Part shown: in pieces, positions 7,618-8,161 of the stretch
How positions within the stretch are numbered: the first letter of the stretch is position 1
How the letters are laid out: each line of letters starts with the position of its first letter
DNA from: CALMFT01 sp041674565
Lineage (GTDB): Bacteria > Patescibacteriota > Gracilibacteria > Absconditabacterales > Absconditicoccaceae
Length of the DNA: 8,161 nt
Assembly: GCA_041674565.1 (NCBI GenBank)
Contig: JBAYVQ010000041.1
Location: forward strand, 1 to 8,161
Direction: 5' to 3'
Notes under the pieces: generated by a model
What the model was told of the DNA's origin: nothing
The model's input: only the letters and a program-made list of their open reading frames with translations
Database searches by the model: none
Position numbers and translations under genes: made by a program

Positions 7618-7752
7618 AGTGTCTTACCTCTCCATCAAGTTTTACTTTTACCTCGTCACGCAGTGTTTTTGACGGCCAGCCATTGTTTACAATGTTCTTA
7701 TAATCTTGCTTTATCAAACGCACTGTGTGAATCCGTGAGCAAGACATGGGTA

Positions 7753-7794
7753 GTAAACTCCCTCCCTGTGAAGGGAGGGTTGGGGAGGGTTTAC
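7753..7794. repeat. 42-bp palindromic repeat with GC-rich stem
   Basis: The outer arms GTAAAC (7753-7758) and GTTTAC (7789-7794) enclose an inner stem CCCTCCCT-GTGA-AGGGAGGG (7760-7779) followed by a second G-rich run. Similar CCCTCCC/GGGAGGG elements are common between genes of unrelated bacteria. It lies between two other repeat structures and no gene, so it is best read as a mobile or REP-like intergenic repeat. Confidence 0.6.
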
Positions 7795-7874
7795 AAAAAA
7801 GACAATAATAAAGCGCTTTATACAATAAAGTTATCATATTGTATAAAAAAAGTATAAGAATAATTAAGAATCTC

Positions 7875-7902
7875 TTGACATTATATCATACATTTCTATA
7901 AA
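7875..7902 (+). promoter_or_regulatory. Strong plus-strand sigma-70 promoter
   Basis: TTGACA (7875-7880) matches the -35 consensus perfectly, and TATAAA (7897-7902) matches the -10 box at five of six positions, with 16 bases between. It is the best promoter in the window and the only good one on the plus strand. No protein-coding frame with a usual start follows it. The sequence behind it contains an eight-base-pair hairpin (7945-7964), so the product may be a non-coding RNA. Confidence 0.6.
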
Positions 7903-7944
7903 GAGAGAGTTCGGCAACATAGCTAGGCGCACCTTATTGCAATA

Positions 7945-7964
7945 TTGCGATCAAACGGTCGCAA
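7945..7964 (+). other. RNA hairpin downstream of the plus-strand promoter
   Basis: TTGCGATC-AAAC-GGTCGCAA folds into an eight-base-pair stem (one G-U pair) with a four-base loop. It is enclosed by ACC (7931-7933)/GGT (7968-7970) and GGCG (7926-7929)/CGCC (7979-7982), which can extend the fold. I do not recognise a known RNA family; tRNA, tmRNA, SRP and RNase P hallmarks are not seen. Confidence 0.45.
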
Positions 7965-8012
7965 CCAGGTCCACCAGCACGCCAAACAAAAGTGAATTCT
8001 GAAAGGTATTTT

Positions 8013-8097
8013 CATTGCGATTCCAACATCGGGAGCAAGCCTCCCACCGCCACGGAACGAAATCCGACACCGCACAATGCGATCGGAATCAGCAATG
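8013..8097. repeat. Inverted repeat flanking a GC-rich segment
   Basis: CATTGCGATTCC (8013-8024) recurs inverted as GGAATCAGCAATG (8085-8097), differing by a single inserted base. The 60 bases between are clearly richer in G and C than the rest of the window. This could be the ends of a small MITE-like element or the base of a long RNA hairpin downstream of the promoter at 7875. Confidence 0.5.
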
Positions 8098-8161
8098 GAG
8101 ATCTACTTGCCCTACTACGCCGTCCGAGAGGATTGCGTATAACGGCTAAAGGATTCTGCCT

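Larger units (their letters stand above)
7256..7874. other. Intergenic region of about 620 bases without a convincing gene
   Basis: Upstream of the csoR operon, no frame on either strand looks like protein even with TGA read as glycine. What it holds is a chain of repeat structures with GC-rich cores set in AT-rich DNA. A minus-strand frame at 7837-7592 runs through two of the repeats. Its middle (about 45 codons between them) is the only part that might once have been coding, and I cannot identify it. Confidence 0.6.

Noticed and set aside
7592..7837. Minus-strand frame of 81 codons
   Set aside because: It is built partly from two palindromic repeats and has no recognisable domain or comparable neighbours. 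The central 45 codons may be a relic, but this cannot be supported.
7875..8161. tRNA, tmRNA, SRP RNA or RNase P RNA downstream of the plus-strand promoter
   Set aside because: No cloverleaf with a GTTC-type arm, no tmRNA ends, and no SRP or RNase P core motifs can be seen in this stretch.

Overview
The window reads as one strand of a small bacterial genome in which UGA is not a stop codon but codes for glycine (translation table 25). This points to the candidate phyla Gracilibacteria or Absconditabacteria (SR1). The evidence is internal: many apparent stops in the copper ATPase are TGA, and they fall on glycines that are near-invariant in the family (the G of GMHCASC, of VKPGE and of SGEP). 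The G of the methyltransferase motif LELGPGTG is also TGA. Every gene ends in TAA or TAG, and tryptophan is always TGG. With table 11 the window looks like a heap of fragments; with table 25 it resolves into seven genes, all on the minus strand.

Right to left, in transcription order: (1) 7256-8161 carries no convincing gene. It holds a cluster of GC-rich palindromic repeats and, near the right edge, a strong plus-strand promoter facing a structured, GC-rich stretch. (2) A copper-homeostasis operon runs from 7255 to 3379: promoter and CsoR-type operator, the Cu(I)-sensing repressor csoR, a fusion protein (HMA metal-binding domain, TauE/SafE-like membrane domain, cupredoxin-like domain), and the Cu(I)-exporting P-type ATPase copA. 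The repressor probably senses Cu(I) and releases the operator, while the HMA domains pick up Cu(I) and pass it to the membrane parts for export. (3) An unrecognised 316-residue protein at 3284-2334 has its own promoter. (4) A PmtA-like class I methyltransferase lies at 2250-1699. (5) Two tandem paralogues (1546-944 and 918-97) encode secreted cysteine-rich proteins. They are built from repeats of about 16 residues resembling the eukaryotic GCC2/GCC3 (ephrin-receptor-like) repeat and end in a shared basic tail. (6) A perfect 20-bp palindromic terminator lies at 61-80.

The most notable content is the pair of cysteine-rich secreted proteins. They are invisible without recoding, because the consensus glycines of the repeat are often TGA (12 TGA codons in one gene, 8 in the other). 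Their conserved C-terminal tail (TNNLKN..KKKIKR....LW) may be an undescribed anchoring or sorting signal. Cultured or imaged relatives in these phyla are cell-attached epibionts or predators, so a surface or attachment role is a reasonable but untested inference. None of the seven genes has a Shine-Dalgarno-like sequence in the 20 bases before its start.
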